The notes beneath the pieces were generated by a model, which saw nothing but the letters and a program-made list of their open reading frames with translations, ran no database searches and was not told the origin of the DNA. 64,000 nucleotides of DNA, from assembly GCA_902781315.1 (NCBI GenBank), contig CACZIT010000001.1, forward strand, positions 147,679 through 211,678, written 5' to 3'. A program made the translations under genes and the position numbers. This stretch comes from an uncultured Prevotellaceae bacterium. GTDB taxonomy: Bacteria > Bacteroidota > Bacteroidia > Bacteroidales > Bacteroidaceae. This document shows, in pieces, positions 35,752 to 43,857 of the stretch. Position 1 is the first letter of the stretch, and every line of letters starts with the position of its first letter.

Positions 35752-36546
35752 ATGAAAACAAAAACTATCTTTATGTTGGCAGCTATGCTGCTGATTAGCA
35801 TGGGTGCATTTGCACAGAGTAATGAACCGTTGGAAGGCGATGTGAATAATGATGGAACAGTAGATGTCGCCGACATTGTTGCTGTTATCAAAATCATGAA
35901 GGACGGCGGTGGCGCCGTAGGAGAAAAGAAGTGCTATTGGTATGCCGGAACGAATAATGGCAATGCTGTAACGGCAGACAATTTCACAGATGTTGCCTCG
36001 CAAATACTAGAAAGCGAAGTCCCCGAAACGGGCTCTGTAACAGCTAACGGGCAATATGTCTATTTCGTTATGCCCGAGACGAAGCATCTTGAGTCACTTA
36101 CTGATGGAAATGGTTCTGCTGTAGAGTTTACATGTATTGTTGTTATGGGATACCATATCTACAAAACGGCAGGTATGATAAGTGGGATGATTAATTACAC
36201 TATAGAGCAGACTATTTATTATTGGTATGTAGGAGTTGATAGCCCTGTAGGAATGGATCCAGAAAATTATGATACACATAACGGATTAAATGAATGGACA
36301 AATTTAGGATCATCATTACCTACAACTGACATTCAAGTGGCAAAACGCGATGATACAAATTACGAAAAGCATACATGGTATATTGCCGCACCTACTGATG
36401 CTAATTTCACATTATATAATGCAACTAATGTAGGTTCTGATGAAACAGCATTCTGGAAAACAACATTTAATGTCGGATCTGTATCTTACACATTATGGAC
36501 TAGTAAATCAGAAGGATGGCAGGCAGTTAACTATTTGCATAAATAA
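35752..36546 (+). CDS. secreted protein with dockerin-type calcium repeat and two related beta domains
   Basis: 264 residues. A signal peptide (1-21) is followed at once by a dockerin-like EF-hand repeat, EGDVNNDGTVDVADIVAVIKIM (about 29-50). Two related segments follow, beginning KKCYWYAGTNNG and QTIYYWYVGVDSP, each about 100 residues and ending near a YVYFVMPE / TWYIAAPT motif, so an internal duplication is likely. No catalytic motif is visible. Base use is AT-rich compared with most of the window. It is the first gene after the long structured leader. Function is unknown; the dockerin-type repeat suggests a surface or assembly role. Confidence 0.72.
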   Translation: MKTKTIFMLAAMLLISMGAFAQSNEPLEGDVNNDGTVDVADIVAVIKIMKDGGGAVGEKKCYWYAGTNNGNAVTADNFTDVASQILESEVPETGSVTANGQYVYFVMPETKHLESLTDGNGSAVEFTCIVVMGYHIYKTAGMISGMINYTIEQTIYYWYVGVDSPVGMDPENYDTHNGLNEWTNLGSSLPTTDIQVAKRDDTNYEKHTWYIAAPTDANFTLYNATNVGSDETAFWKTTFNVGSVSYTLWTSKSEGWQAVNYLHK

Positions 36547-36626
36547 ATATTTATAGTTTGGAACGCTCCAAATGACGTGGTGCTTAAAACAATTCAGATG
36601 TAAATTTACATTAAAAGTAATACAAT

Positions 36627-37244
36627 ATGACAACCATTACAAACAATTCCTCAGTATCAGATGCCATACAGGCATATCTCAGCCATGGCTTCGGCTCGAT
36701 GACAAAGAATGACTTCGAGGTATGGATTTTCAACTATCTTCTTCAGAACAGACCTCCAAACACTTCAAACTTTGATTTTAGCGTAGAGCTGCGGATTCCT
36801 GAATCGAAGGTGAAGAGGCTACGCTACGAAGCATCGTTGAAGTATGGCAATCCAGCGAACACGACGCAATACAATGAGGCTTTCCAAAATTTGCTTACCT
36901 ATGTGAACTTAAAGAAAGGTTCGAAGGATGTCATTCAGTTCGCTGTAGAAGACATGCAACTGCGGAAGTATCTCGACTCCATTCTCAAGAAAAAAGGGCG
37001 CTTCGCAGATACTTCATTCAACTCAGAAGTGGTTTCCATCACGATAGATGATTTGGCAATATTGCTTGATGCTACAAGCACGGAAAAGCAGAAAAAAGAA
37101 GTATTAGGAAAGGCAAAAGAAGATGGACCATTCATTGATATTGCAAAGAAAGCGTTGGGAAAAATAGTTGGAATCGCTTTGGAAAAAGGAGTGACCACAG
37201 GGATTGGGATAGGATTAAAAGCACTAATGGAAATCTTTTTATAG
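36627..37244 (+). CDS. unknown protein with HTH-like N-terminus and hydrophobic C-terminus
   Basis: A 205-residue protein without a signal peptide. Residues about 20-70 (MTKNDFEVWIFNYLLQNR ... ELRIPESKVKRLRYEASLKYG) read like a small helix-turn-helix or adaptor domain. The middle is charged and helical. The last about 35 residues (IDIAKKALGKIVGIALEKGVTTGIGIGLKALMEIF) are Gly- and Ile-rich and could insert in a membrane. I do not recognise the family. It is AT-rich like its upstream neighbour and lies in an accessory stretch with a toxin-antitoxin pair. A sensing domain plus membrane-active tail would fit an immunity effector, but that is speculation. Confidence 0.62.
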   Translation: MTTITNNSSVSDAIQAYLSHGFGSMTKNDFEVWIFNYLLQNRPPNTSNFDFSVELRIPESKVKRLRYEASLKYGNPANTTQYNEAFQNLLTYVNLKKGSKDVIQFAVEDMQLRKYLDSILKKKGRFADTSFNSEVVSITIDDLAILLDATSTEKQKKEVLGKAKEDGPFIDIAKKALGKIVGIALEKGVTTGIGIGLKALMEIFL

Positions 37245-37251
37245 CAATAAT

Positions 37252-38010
37252 ATGAAACGTATATTCTCTTTTCTCATGATTGCACTGACAAGTATCAGTG
37301 CAACGGGGCAGACGCTGAGCGTTGCGCCCATAGAAGCCGAGGCAGGGGCGCAGGCAGAGCTAGTCGTGACGGGTGCAAGTCTCGGTGGCCAGACAGCCCT
37401 GCAGTTCAACCTTTCCCTGCCCCAAGGCATCACCCTCGATGAGGCAGCCATCACGAAAGGGGCAGCCGCCAGCGGACATGAACTCAGCGTGAGCACCCTC
37501 AGCAGCGGTGCCCGCCTCTTTGTGCTCTACGACATGAACCTCGAAACTATCCAGAACGGCGAACTGCTACGCCTGCCCGTCACCATCGGTCAGAACGCCA
37601 CGAGCGGCAATGCCCAGCTCTCCACCGTCCGCTTCGCCTCCAACGAGGCCGTGAGCACGGCAGGGACGGATGTCAGTTTCACCATCACCGTGAAGGCACC
37701 TGCTGCACTGAAGTGCGCCACGCCTGTGCTGACGTTTGCAAGTGGCAAGGTGAAGTGTACGTGCGCGACCGCAGGCGTCACCTATCGCTACACCGTGGCC
37801 CCAACGGCAGCCACGGGTGAGAGCACGACAGGCGAAATCAGCTTCGGCACCACATTCACCATCAGCGTGAAGGCTGTACGCGACGGCTACGAGGATTCCG
37901 ATGCCGCCACCCTCACCATCCCGATGGCAGCGGTGGGCGATGTGAATGCCGACGGCAGCGTGACCATCGCCGATGTCACCGCGTTGGTGAATATTATATT
38001 GGGGAAGTAA
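37252..38010 (+). CDS. secreted cohesin-like protein with chitobiase-C-like and dockerin-type ends
   Basis: 252 residues. Signal peptide (1-20), then a cohesin-like beta-sandwich (about 21-145: LSVAPIEAEAGAQAELVVTG, LQFNLSLPQGITLDE, LRLPVTIGQNATSGNAQLSTVRF). Next is a chitobiase/hexosaminidase C-terminal-type segment (about 150-225: ATPVLTFASGKVKCTCATAGVTYRYT), and last a dockerin-type repeat GDVNADGSVTIADVTALVNIIL at the very C-terminus. Having both a cohesin-like and a dockerin-like module suggests protein-protein assembly. It starts 7 bases after the unknown gene and is GC-richer than it. A repeat array follows the stop. Confidence 0.75.
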   Translation: MKRIFSFLMIALTSISATGQTLSVAPIEAEAGAQAELVVTGASLGGQTALQFNLSLPQGITLDEAAITKGAAASGHELSVSTLSSGARLFVLYDMNLETIQNGELLRLPVTIGQNATSGNAQLSTVRFASNEAVSTAGTDVSFTITVKAPAALKCATPVLTFASGKVKCTCATAGVTYRYTVAPTAATGESTTGEISFGTTFTISVKAVRDGYEDSDAATLTIPMAAVGDVNADGSVTIADVTALVNIILGK

Positions 38011-38011
38011 G

Positions 38012-38217
38012 AAGACCCACCCCCTGCCCCTCCCAGAAAGAAAGAGACCCACCCCCGGCCCCTCCCAGAAAGAGAGAGACCCACCCCCTGCCCCTCCCTG
38101 TATGGAGGGGAGTAATTACTCTTCTCAATCAGAAGGGCATTCTACTCCCCTCCATACAGGGAGGGGCAGGGGGTGGGTCTCTCTCTTTCAGGGAGGGGCA
38201 GGGGGGTGGGTCTCTTA
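38012..38217. repeat. compound family A array between convergent genes
   Basis: Three copies of CCCACCCCC(T/G)GCCCCTCCC in one orientation (38012-38100), then two in the opposite orientation (38140-38215), giving a large inverted repeat. It fills the gap between the cohesin-like gene and pepT and may work as a two-way terminator. Confidence 0.88.
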
Positions 38218-39441
38218 TTACTCGTTGTAGCTGGCCGTCAGCTCGCAGATTCTTACGATGACGTCGACGACCTTCTGCATCACTTGGATGGAGACGAACT
38301 CGTAGGGGCCGTGGAAGTTCACGCCACCGGCGAAGATATTCGGACAGGGCAGACCCTTGAACGACAGCTGGGCACCGTCGGTGCCGCCACGGATGGGCTT
38401 TACTTTCGGGGCTACGCCGCTGTTCTGCATGGCGTGAAGCACGATGTCGATGACGTGCATGTTCGGATCAATCTTCTCCTTCATGTTATAATATTGGTCG
38501 CGCACGTCGGCCGTGACGGCATCCTCGCCGTACTTCTCCTGCATCTTCGCCACACATTTCTTAATAAAGGCCTTGCGGTCTTCGAAGCGGTCGCGGTCGT
38601 GGTCGCGGATGATGTAGGAGAGCGTAGCCTGCTCGATGCCGCTCTGAATGCCCAGCAGGTGGTAGAAGCCTTCGTAGCCCTCGGTCTCCTCGGGCGTCTC
38701 GTCGGCAGGCAGCAGCGAAGCAAATTCTACGGCCAGGCGGTTGGCGTTCACCATTTTTCCTTTTGCATAGCCCGGATGCACGCTCACACCCTTGCAGTGA
38801 ATCTTCGCCGAGGCAGCATTGAAGTTCTCGAACTCCAGTTCGCCCAGGTCGCCGCCGTCGATGGTGTAGCCCCACTCGCAGCCGAACTTCTCGACGTCGA
38901 AGTGGTGGGCGCCCATGCCGATTTCCTCGTCGGGATTGAATGCCACGCGAATCTTGCCGTGCTCAATCTCCTTATGGTCGCGCAGGAAGCACATGGCCTG
39001 AATGATTTCGGCAATGCCCGCCTTGTCGTCGGCACCGAGCAGCGTGGTGCCGTCGGTCACGATGAGGTCTTCGCCCACGTGCTGCAGCAGCTCGGGGAAC
39101 TTCTTCGGACTGCTCACGATACCCTCGGAGAGCAGGATGTCGCCGCCGTCGTAGTTTTCTACGATGCGAGCCTTGATGTTGGCGCCCGAGCAGTCGGGGC
39201 TGGTGTCGTAGTGCGAGATGAAACCGATGGTCGGCGCTTTCTTCTTCGTGTTGGCGGGCAGCGTGGCGTAGATATAGCCCTGCTCGTCCATTTCGACGTC
39301 GTCGAAGCCCTCGGCCTCGAGTTCTTTCTTTAAGTATTCTGCAAAAATGAGTTGCTTCGACGTGCTGGGCACGCTTTGGCTCTCTTCGCTCGACTGTGTG
39401 TCGAACTTGGTGTAGTTCAGAAATCTTTCTGTGATGTTCAT
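38218..39441 (-). CDS. pepT: peptidase T (tripeptide aminopeptidase)
   Basis: Cytoplasmic M20-family zinc aminopeptidase that removes N-terminal residues from tripeptides. The start is [20 protein letters not shown] at 39441; the longer frame adds a lysine-rich leader without family similarity. [13 protein letters not shown] holds the first zinc His, [13 protein letters not shown] the bridging Asp region, and [15 protein letters not shown] the general-base Glu. About 407 residues, as usual. It is convergent with the cohesin-like gene; the acyltransferase gene lies upstream on the same strand. Confidence 0.93.
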   Translation of the reverse strand: MNITERFLNYTKFDTQSSEESQSVPSTSKQLIFAEYLKKELEAEGFDDVEMDEQGYIYATLPANTKKKAPTIGFISHYDTSPDCSGANIKARIVENYDGGDILLSEGIVSSPKKFPELLQHVGEDLIVTDGTTLLGADDKAGIAEIIQAMCFLRDHKEIEHGKIRVAFNPDEEIGMGAHHFDVEKFGCEWGYTIDGGDLGELEFENFNAASAKIHCKGVSVHPGYAKGKMVNANRLAVEFASLLPADETPEETEGYEGFYHLLGIQSGIEQATLSYIIRDHDRDRFEDRKAFIKKCVAKMQEKYGEDAVTADVRDQYYNMKEKIDPNMHVIDIVLHAMQNSGVAPKVKPIRGGTDGAQLSFKGLPCPNIFAGGVNFHGPYEFVSIQVMQKVVDVIVRICELTASYNE

Positions 39442-39511
39442 ACCTATAGTTGATAGTTTAAAGTTGTTGTTTTTTTCATTTTTCACTTTTCACTTTCGGC
39501 TCTGCCACGCC

Positions 39512-40681
39512 TCATCCCACAACCCACTTGCCGAGTTTCGGGATGCGCTGCACGGCCACGCAGAACAGGGCGACCGTGGCAAACGTGAGCAGGGCCGTGA
39601 GCAGGATTTGGACAGGCGTCGTCCAGATGCCCAGCTGACCGTCCACTCCAGTGCCGAGCGATTCGCGCAGCCAGCCCGAGAAGAATGCCAAGGCAATCAT
39701 GTGGCAGAGATACATGCCGTAGCTGGCTTTCGAAATGGGCAGCAGAACGTTGCGATAGAACCAGCCTCCGGCATTGATTTTCCGGAAGACGAGAATCCAG
39801 CCGATGGTCATCAGGAACACGCCTGCCGTGTCGTTGATCCATGTTGTTTCCCAAGCGGCAGCCAACCCTGTTGGACCCTCAATGGGGAACTGTCCGGCAG
39901 CATCGTTCATGACCATCACGATGAAGCCGCTGAAGCAGATGGCAAAGCCCACCAGCCATGCCGGCAGTGCCACGGCCAGCGTCTTGCCCCACGAGAGGTT
40001 GCCGACGAAGCGACGCAGGTAGAGGCCCAAGAGCAGATAGCCGATGAAGCCGCTGAGATAGTAGAACAGGCCGTAGGTGTTCCAGCTGGCCTCGCCCCAG
40101 AGCGGATAGAGTGCGCGGTTGGGAATGCCCGTAGGACCATAGATGACGGGTGCGGCACCGTCGGCAGCCAGCGCACGGACGAAGGGAATGAGCGTGGTGG
40201 CGAAGCACAGCAGCAGATAGAACTGCAACTCGCGCTTGCCGACGCGCTCGGCCCACGGCGAGAGCATCGGCATGAGCAGATAGATGCCCACGAGCATGTA
40301 GACAAACCACAGGTGGCCGGCAGCATAGTTGAAGTTGAGCAACAGCGAGCGGAAGTTCTCCACAGGCTCGCCCCAGGCAAGTGCATAGACGATGCTCCAA
40401 CAGAGGAACGGCACCAGCACCCTCAGGGCGCGGCGGCGCAGGAACTCGCCTGTGCTGTAGTGCAACGGAAACTGCAGATAGCTCGATGCCACGACGAACA
40501 GCGGCACGCAGGCCCGCACGAAGGAGTCGAAGAACGACGACCAGTAGGCATCGCCCTCGGTCAGGATGCGCGATCCCTCGCCACCCAGATAGAACGGTTC
40601 TGTGCTGTGGACGACCATCACCATCAGGCAGGCCGCCACGCGCATCCAGTCAATCCATTTTTCTCTGTCCATTGTGAGCAT
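39512..40681 (-). CDS. acyltransferase 3 family membrane protein
   Basis: An integral membrane acyltransferase of the OafA/NodX type (389 residues, about ten membrane segments), which O-acylates surface sugars or related envelope molecules. REKWIDWMRVAACLMVMVVHSTEPF contains the conserved His of the first segment; AAGHLWFVYMLVGIYLLMP and SKASYGMYLCHMIALAFF are further family segments. A start at the ATG at 40672 (MDREKW) is equally likely. It lies divergently from the P5C dehydrogenase gene. The acceptor is unknown. Confidence 0.85.
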   Translation of the reverse strand: MLTMDREKWIDWMRVAACLMVMVVHSTEPFYLGGEGSRILTEGDAYWSSFFDSFVRACVPLFVVASSYLQFPLHYSTGEFLRRRALRVLVPFLCWSIVYALAWGEPVENFRSLLLNFNYAAGHLWFVYMLVGIYLLMPMLSPWAERVGKRELQFYLLLCFATTLIPFVRALAADGAAPVIYGPTGIPNRALYPLWGEASWNTYGLFYYLSGFIGYLLLGLYLRRFVGNLSWGKTLAVALPAWLVGFAICFSGFIVMVMNDAAGQFPIEGPTGLAAAWETTWINDTAGVFLMTIGWILVFRKINAGGWFYRNVLLPISKASYGMYLCHMIALAFFSGWLRESLGTGVDGQLGIWTTPVQILLTALLTFATVALFCVAVQRIPKLGKWVVG

Positions 40682-40725
40682 AATTGTTTTGATGGGCCAA
40701 AGTTACGAAAAAATAATAAAATTCC

Positions 40726-40756
40726 TTTGCTTACTAATAACTTTTTGTTAATTTTG
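40726..40756 (+). promoter_or_regulatory. Bacteroidetes-type promoter for P5C dehydrogenase
   Basis: TTTG (40726-40729), 19 bases, then TAATTTTG (40749-40756), 42 bases before the ATG. Confidence 0.78.
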
Positions 40757-40797
40757 TAGCGAAAAATCTATCATAATCTTTTTAAACTGATAAAAAC

Positions 40798-42423
40798 ATG
40801 AACAATTCCGTTATCACATTCCCCGTGCCGGCCAACGAGCCGGTGAAAGCTTATCTGGCTGGTTCGCCAGAACGTATTGCACTTGAAAAGGAACTCGAGC
40901 GCCAGTCGAAGTTGTTGGTCGACATTCCTATCATCATAGGCGGCAAGGAAATCCGCACCGGCGACACCGGAACGATCACCTGCCCGCACGACCACCAGCA
41001 CGTGCTCGCCACCTATCACAAGGTGGGACGCAAGGAGGTGGAGATGGCCGTCGAGGCTGCCATGGAGGCCTGGAAGGAATGGAGTCGCACGCCGTGGACC
41101 ACACGTGCCGCCATCGTCATGAAGATGGCCGAGCTGCTCGCCACGAAGTATCGCCCCATCATGAACGCCGCCTGCATGCTCGGACAAAGCAAGAACATCT
41201 ATCAGGCCGAGATCGACTCCGCCTGCGAGACCATCGACTTCTTCCGCTACAACGTGCACTATGCTTCGAAAATCTACCAGATGCAGCCGAAGGACGGCTC
41301 GATGCAATTGAACCAGACGGAGTATCGTCCGCTGGAAGGCTTCGTGCTGGCCGTGACGCCGTTCAACTTCACGTCCATCGCCTCGAACCTCTGCATGACG
41401 CCGGTACTGATGGGTAATGTGGCGCTGTGGAAGCCCTCCACCACCGCCCTGCTCTCCAACTACTACCTCATGCAGCTCTATAAGGAGGCTGGCCTGCCCG
41501 ATGGCGTGGTGAACTTCCTGCCGGGCAGCGGCGCCCTCATCGGCGAGGTGGCCACGGAGTCAAAGCATTTCGCCGGCATCCACTTCACGGGTTCTACGGC
41601 TACGTTCAAGAGCCTCTGGCAGCAGGCCTGCAAGAACTTCGACCGCTACGTCAGCTATCCGCGCCTCGTGGGCGAGACGGGTGGCAAGGACTTCATCTTC
41701 GTGCATCCCTCGGCCGACAAGAAGGCCGTGGCTACGGCTGCCTTCTGCGGCGCCTTCGAGTTCCAGGGCCAGAAGTGCTCGGCTGCCTCGCGCATGTACA
41801 TCCCGAAGAGTCTGTGGCCCGATGTGCTGGAGGATATCAAGAAGATGTGTGCCGAAGTGAAGATGGGCGACGTCTGCGATCCTGCCAACTTCATCAATGC
41901 CGTCATCGACGAGGCTTCGTTCGACAAGTGCAAGTCGTACATCGACTTTGCCAAGGAGGCTGCCGATGCTAAGATTGTTGTCGGAGGCAATTGCGACAAG
42001 TCGAAGGGCTGGTTCGTCGAGCCTACCGTCATCGAGACCACCAATCCGCACTTCAAGTCGATGGAGGAAGAAATCTTCGGCCCCATCATCACCGTCTATC
42101 CCTACGACGACGACAAGGTGGAAGAGACCGTACGTCTGTGTGACGAGACATCGCCTTACGGACTGACAGGTGCCGTCTTCGGTCGCGACCGCCTGGCCGT
42201 GGAGAAGATTACCAACGACCTCTGCTACGCTGCCGGCAACTTCTACATCAACGACAAGCCCACGGGTGCCGTGGTGGGCATGCAGCCCTTCGGCGGAGCC
42301 CGTGCCAGCGGTACCAACGACAAGGCTGGCGGCGAGTTCAACCTCATCCGCTGGATCATTCCGCGTGTCATCAAGGAGACGCTTGTGAGCCCCACGGACT
42401 ACAGGTATACGTATCTGAAGTAA
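40798..42423 (+). CDS. pruA: L-glutamate gamma-semialdehyde (1-pyrroline-5-carboxylate) dehydrogenase
   Basis: NAD-dependent aldehyde dehydrogenase oxidising glutamate semialdehyde to glutamate, the shared last step of proline, ornithine and arginine breakdown. 541 residues. VTPFNFTSIASNL, FTGSTATFKSLWQQ, LVGETGGKDFIFVH (with the general-base Glu) and FEFQGQKCSAASRMY (catalytic Cys) are the P5CDH signatures; QPFGGARASGTNDKAG is near the C-terminus. Together with rocD/ctlX/arcA at 11-15 kb and the probable hydroxyproline dehydratase at 46 kb, it would carry arginine- and hydroxyproline-derived carbon to glutamate. It has its own promoter, and a family A element follows the stop. Confidence 0.93.
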   Translation: MNNSVITFPVPANEPVKAYLAGSPERIALEKELERQSKLLVDIPIIIGGKEIRTGDTGTITCPHDHQHVLATYHKVGRKEVEMAVEAAMEAWKEWSRTPWTTRAAIVMKMAELLATKYRPIMNAACMLGQSKNIYQAEIDSACETIDFFRYNVHYASKIYQMQPKDGSMQLNQTEYRPLEGFVLAVTPFNFTSIASNLCMTPVLMGNVALWKPSTTALLSNYYLMQLYKEAGLPDGVVNFLPGSGALIGEVATESKHFAGIHFTGSTATFKSLWQQACKNFDRYVSYPRLVGETGGKDFIFVHPSADKKAVATAAFCGAFEFQGQKCSAASRMYIPKSLWPDVLEDIKKMCAEVKMGDVCDPANFINAVIDEASFDKCKSYIDFAKEAADAKIVVGGNCDKSKGWFVEPTVIETTNPHFKSMEEEIFGPIITVYPYDDDKVEETVRLCDETSPYGLTGAVFGRDRLAVEKITNDLCYAAGNFYINDKPTGAVVGMQPFGGARASGTNDKAGGEFNLIRWIIPRVIKETLVSPTDYRYTYLK

Positions 42424-42463
42424 AGACCCACCCCCTGCCCCTCCCTGTGAGGGAGGGGAGTGA
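42424..42463. repeat. family A element after pruA
   Basis: CCCACCCCCTGCCCCTCCCT then GTGAGGGAGGGGAG, directly after the pruA stop codon. Confidence 0.85.
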
Positions 42464-42485
42464 TTAGCATTGCGATTGGAAAAAT

Positions 42486-42848
42486 ATGTATAAAACAGCT
42501 GCCCCCGACAGATACGGATTGCTGAAAGCGTAGGCACGCGAGAATCGCAAAAATGCCACGCTGGCAGAATCCGTTCTGTGGGAGCAACTTCGCTCGAATG
42601 ACTTTGGTAAAAAGTTTTTGCGCCAACATGTCATCGGCGATTACATCGTTGATTTTCTCTCTCGTGAAGATGGCCTCATCATTGAAGTCGATGGAGCCTA
42701 CCACGCTGAATTAGAGCAAATGGAAAAGGACGAGACGCGCGAGGGAGTGTTAGAACAAATGGGCTATCACGTCATGCGCTTCAGCAATGAAGAGGTCCTT
42801 TTCGAAACAGAAAAAGTAATGCAACTAATCGAAAACTATTTTAAATGA
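42486..42848 (+). pseudogene. DUF559 (endonuclease-like) gene interrupted by an in-frame TAG
   Basis: One frame from ATG 42486 reads MYKTAAPDRYGLLKA, then TAG (42531-42533), then ARENRKNATLAESVLWEQLR ... DYIVDFLSREDGLIIEVDGAYH ... MGYHVMRFSNEEVLFETEKVMQLIENYF to the TGA at 42846. Both sides of the TAG belong to the same DUF559 pattern, which often starts this way, so the stop looks like a nonsense mutation, possibly from a Tyr codon. Without it the protein would have 119-120 residues, the family length. Restart at TTG 42618 would lose the N-terminal third. The end overlaps the next gene by four bases (ATGA). Function is unknown; the fold is related to restriction-type nucleases. Confidence 0.8.
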
Positions 42849-43711
42849 TGAAGAAACTATCCAAATTATTTGTCATCGCCCTTCTTTTGTCAGCAGTCAT
42901 GGGTTGCTACTCCCCTCCCTCACAGGGAGGGGCTGGGGGAGAGTCTGTAGACTCTCTCGTCGTGCCCGAGTGCAAGGTCACAGCCGTGCCTGACTCGTTG
43001 GGCTACGACAAGTTCTACACGAAGTATGTCGACGTGAACGGACTGCCGCTCGTGTCGTCGTGGCGCGTGCCCGACTCGGCCTTTGTGGCTGCCCATCGCA
43101 CGCTCTACGCCATGACGTCGATGCTGCGTCCCGAGATTCTCGAGGCCATGAAGAAGGCCAATGCCCGCGTGGCCATTATGGCGCGCTACGAGGGCACCAC
43201 CGACCTGCCCGAGCATCACTACCTCGTCAACGACACCGCCCTGAACTGGGACCTCCGTGCCCGCGGCCTCGGTGGCACCATCGACGAGCCCCTTACCTCG
43301 TGTGCCGAGGAGAACGTGTTGGCGTATCAGATTGACAAATACCATGCTGAGGACATCCTCATCCATGAGTTTGCCCATGCCATCCATTGCATCGGCATCA
43401 TACAGGTCGACACCGCCTTCAACACGCGCCTGCAGGCTCTCTACGAGAAGGCAAAGGCCAACGGCATCCTCGAAGGCACCTATCGTGCCACCGACAAGGA
43501 GGAATACTTCGCCGAGGCTGTGCAGGACTGGTTCAACGTGAACGCCGAAATGCCCCGTGCCGACGGCAAGCACAATTGGTGCAACACCCGCGAGGAGCTG
43601 CAAGAGTACGATCCGGACCTCTATCAGCTGCTCTCCGAGTACTTCCCCAAGACCAATCTGCAGATCAGCAAGCACCCGAAGGTAAACGACATTAAAAGAC
43701 CCACCCCCTAA
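42845..43711 (+). CDS. HExxH zinc metallopeptidase-like lipoprotein with repeat-derived ends
   Basis: 288 residues. The signal peptide ends SAVMGC (lipobox Cys 21). HEFAHAIHC (about 174-182) is a zinc-binding HExxH, and EEYFAEAVQDWF downstream offers the third Glu ligand, as in gluzincins of the lethal-factor-like type. The mature protein starts with a family A peptide right after the lipid-modified Cys (YSPPSQGGAGGES). It also ends in another copy (KRPTP, stop inside the repeat), so both termini are repeat-made. The substrate is unknown. The start overlaps the broken DUF559 gene. Confidence 0.75.
   Translation: MMKKLSKLFVIALLLSAVMGCYSPPSQGGAGGESVDSLVVPECKVTAVPDSLGYDKFYTKYVDVNGLPLVSSWRVPDSAFVAAHRTLYAMTSMLRPEILEAMKKANARVAIMARYEGTTDLPEHHYLVNDTALNWDLRARGLGGTIDEPLTSCAEENVLAYQIDKYHAEDILIHEFAHAIHCIGIIQVDTAFNTRLQALYEKAKANGILEGTYRATDKEEYFAEAVQDWFNVNAEMPRADGKHNWCNTREELQEYDPDLYQLLSEYFPKTNLQISKHPKVNDIKRPTP
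42909..42945. repeat. family A element directly after a lipobox codon
   Basis: CTCCCCTCCCTCACAGGGAGGGG then CTGGGGGAG, in frame right after the Cys codon of the HExxH lipoprotein. Confidence 0.82.
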
Positions 43712-43757
43712 CCCCTCCAGGGCCTCTCCCCCGGCCCCTCCCCCAAAGGGAGGGGAG
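43697..43757. repeat. family A elements at the end of the HExxH lipoprotein gene
   Basis: GACCCACCCCCTAACCCCTC supplies the TAA stop; a second part (CCCCCGGCCCCTCCCC ... AAAGGGAGGGG) follows. Nothing is seen in the rest of the gap to pepP. Confidence 0.82.
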
Positions 43758-43857
43758 CTTGTGAGGTGAGTGATGACCCTCATAACTTCAATGTGCCGTG
43801 AGGATGATATGCTTAGGGATATTGGTCATAAAACGAAATAATTAATCAGCTATTTCA

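Noticed and set aside
42618-42848. Independent short DUF559 gene starting at TTG 42618
   Set aside because: The matching N-terminal third lies upstream in the same frame on both sides of a TAG, so a broken longer gene is the better reading.
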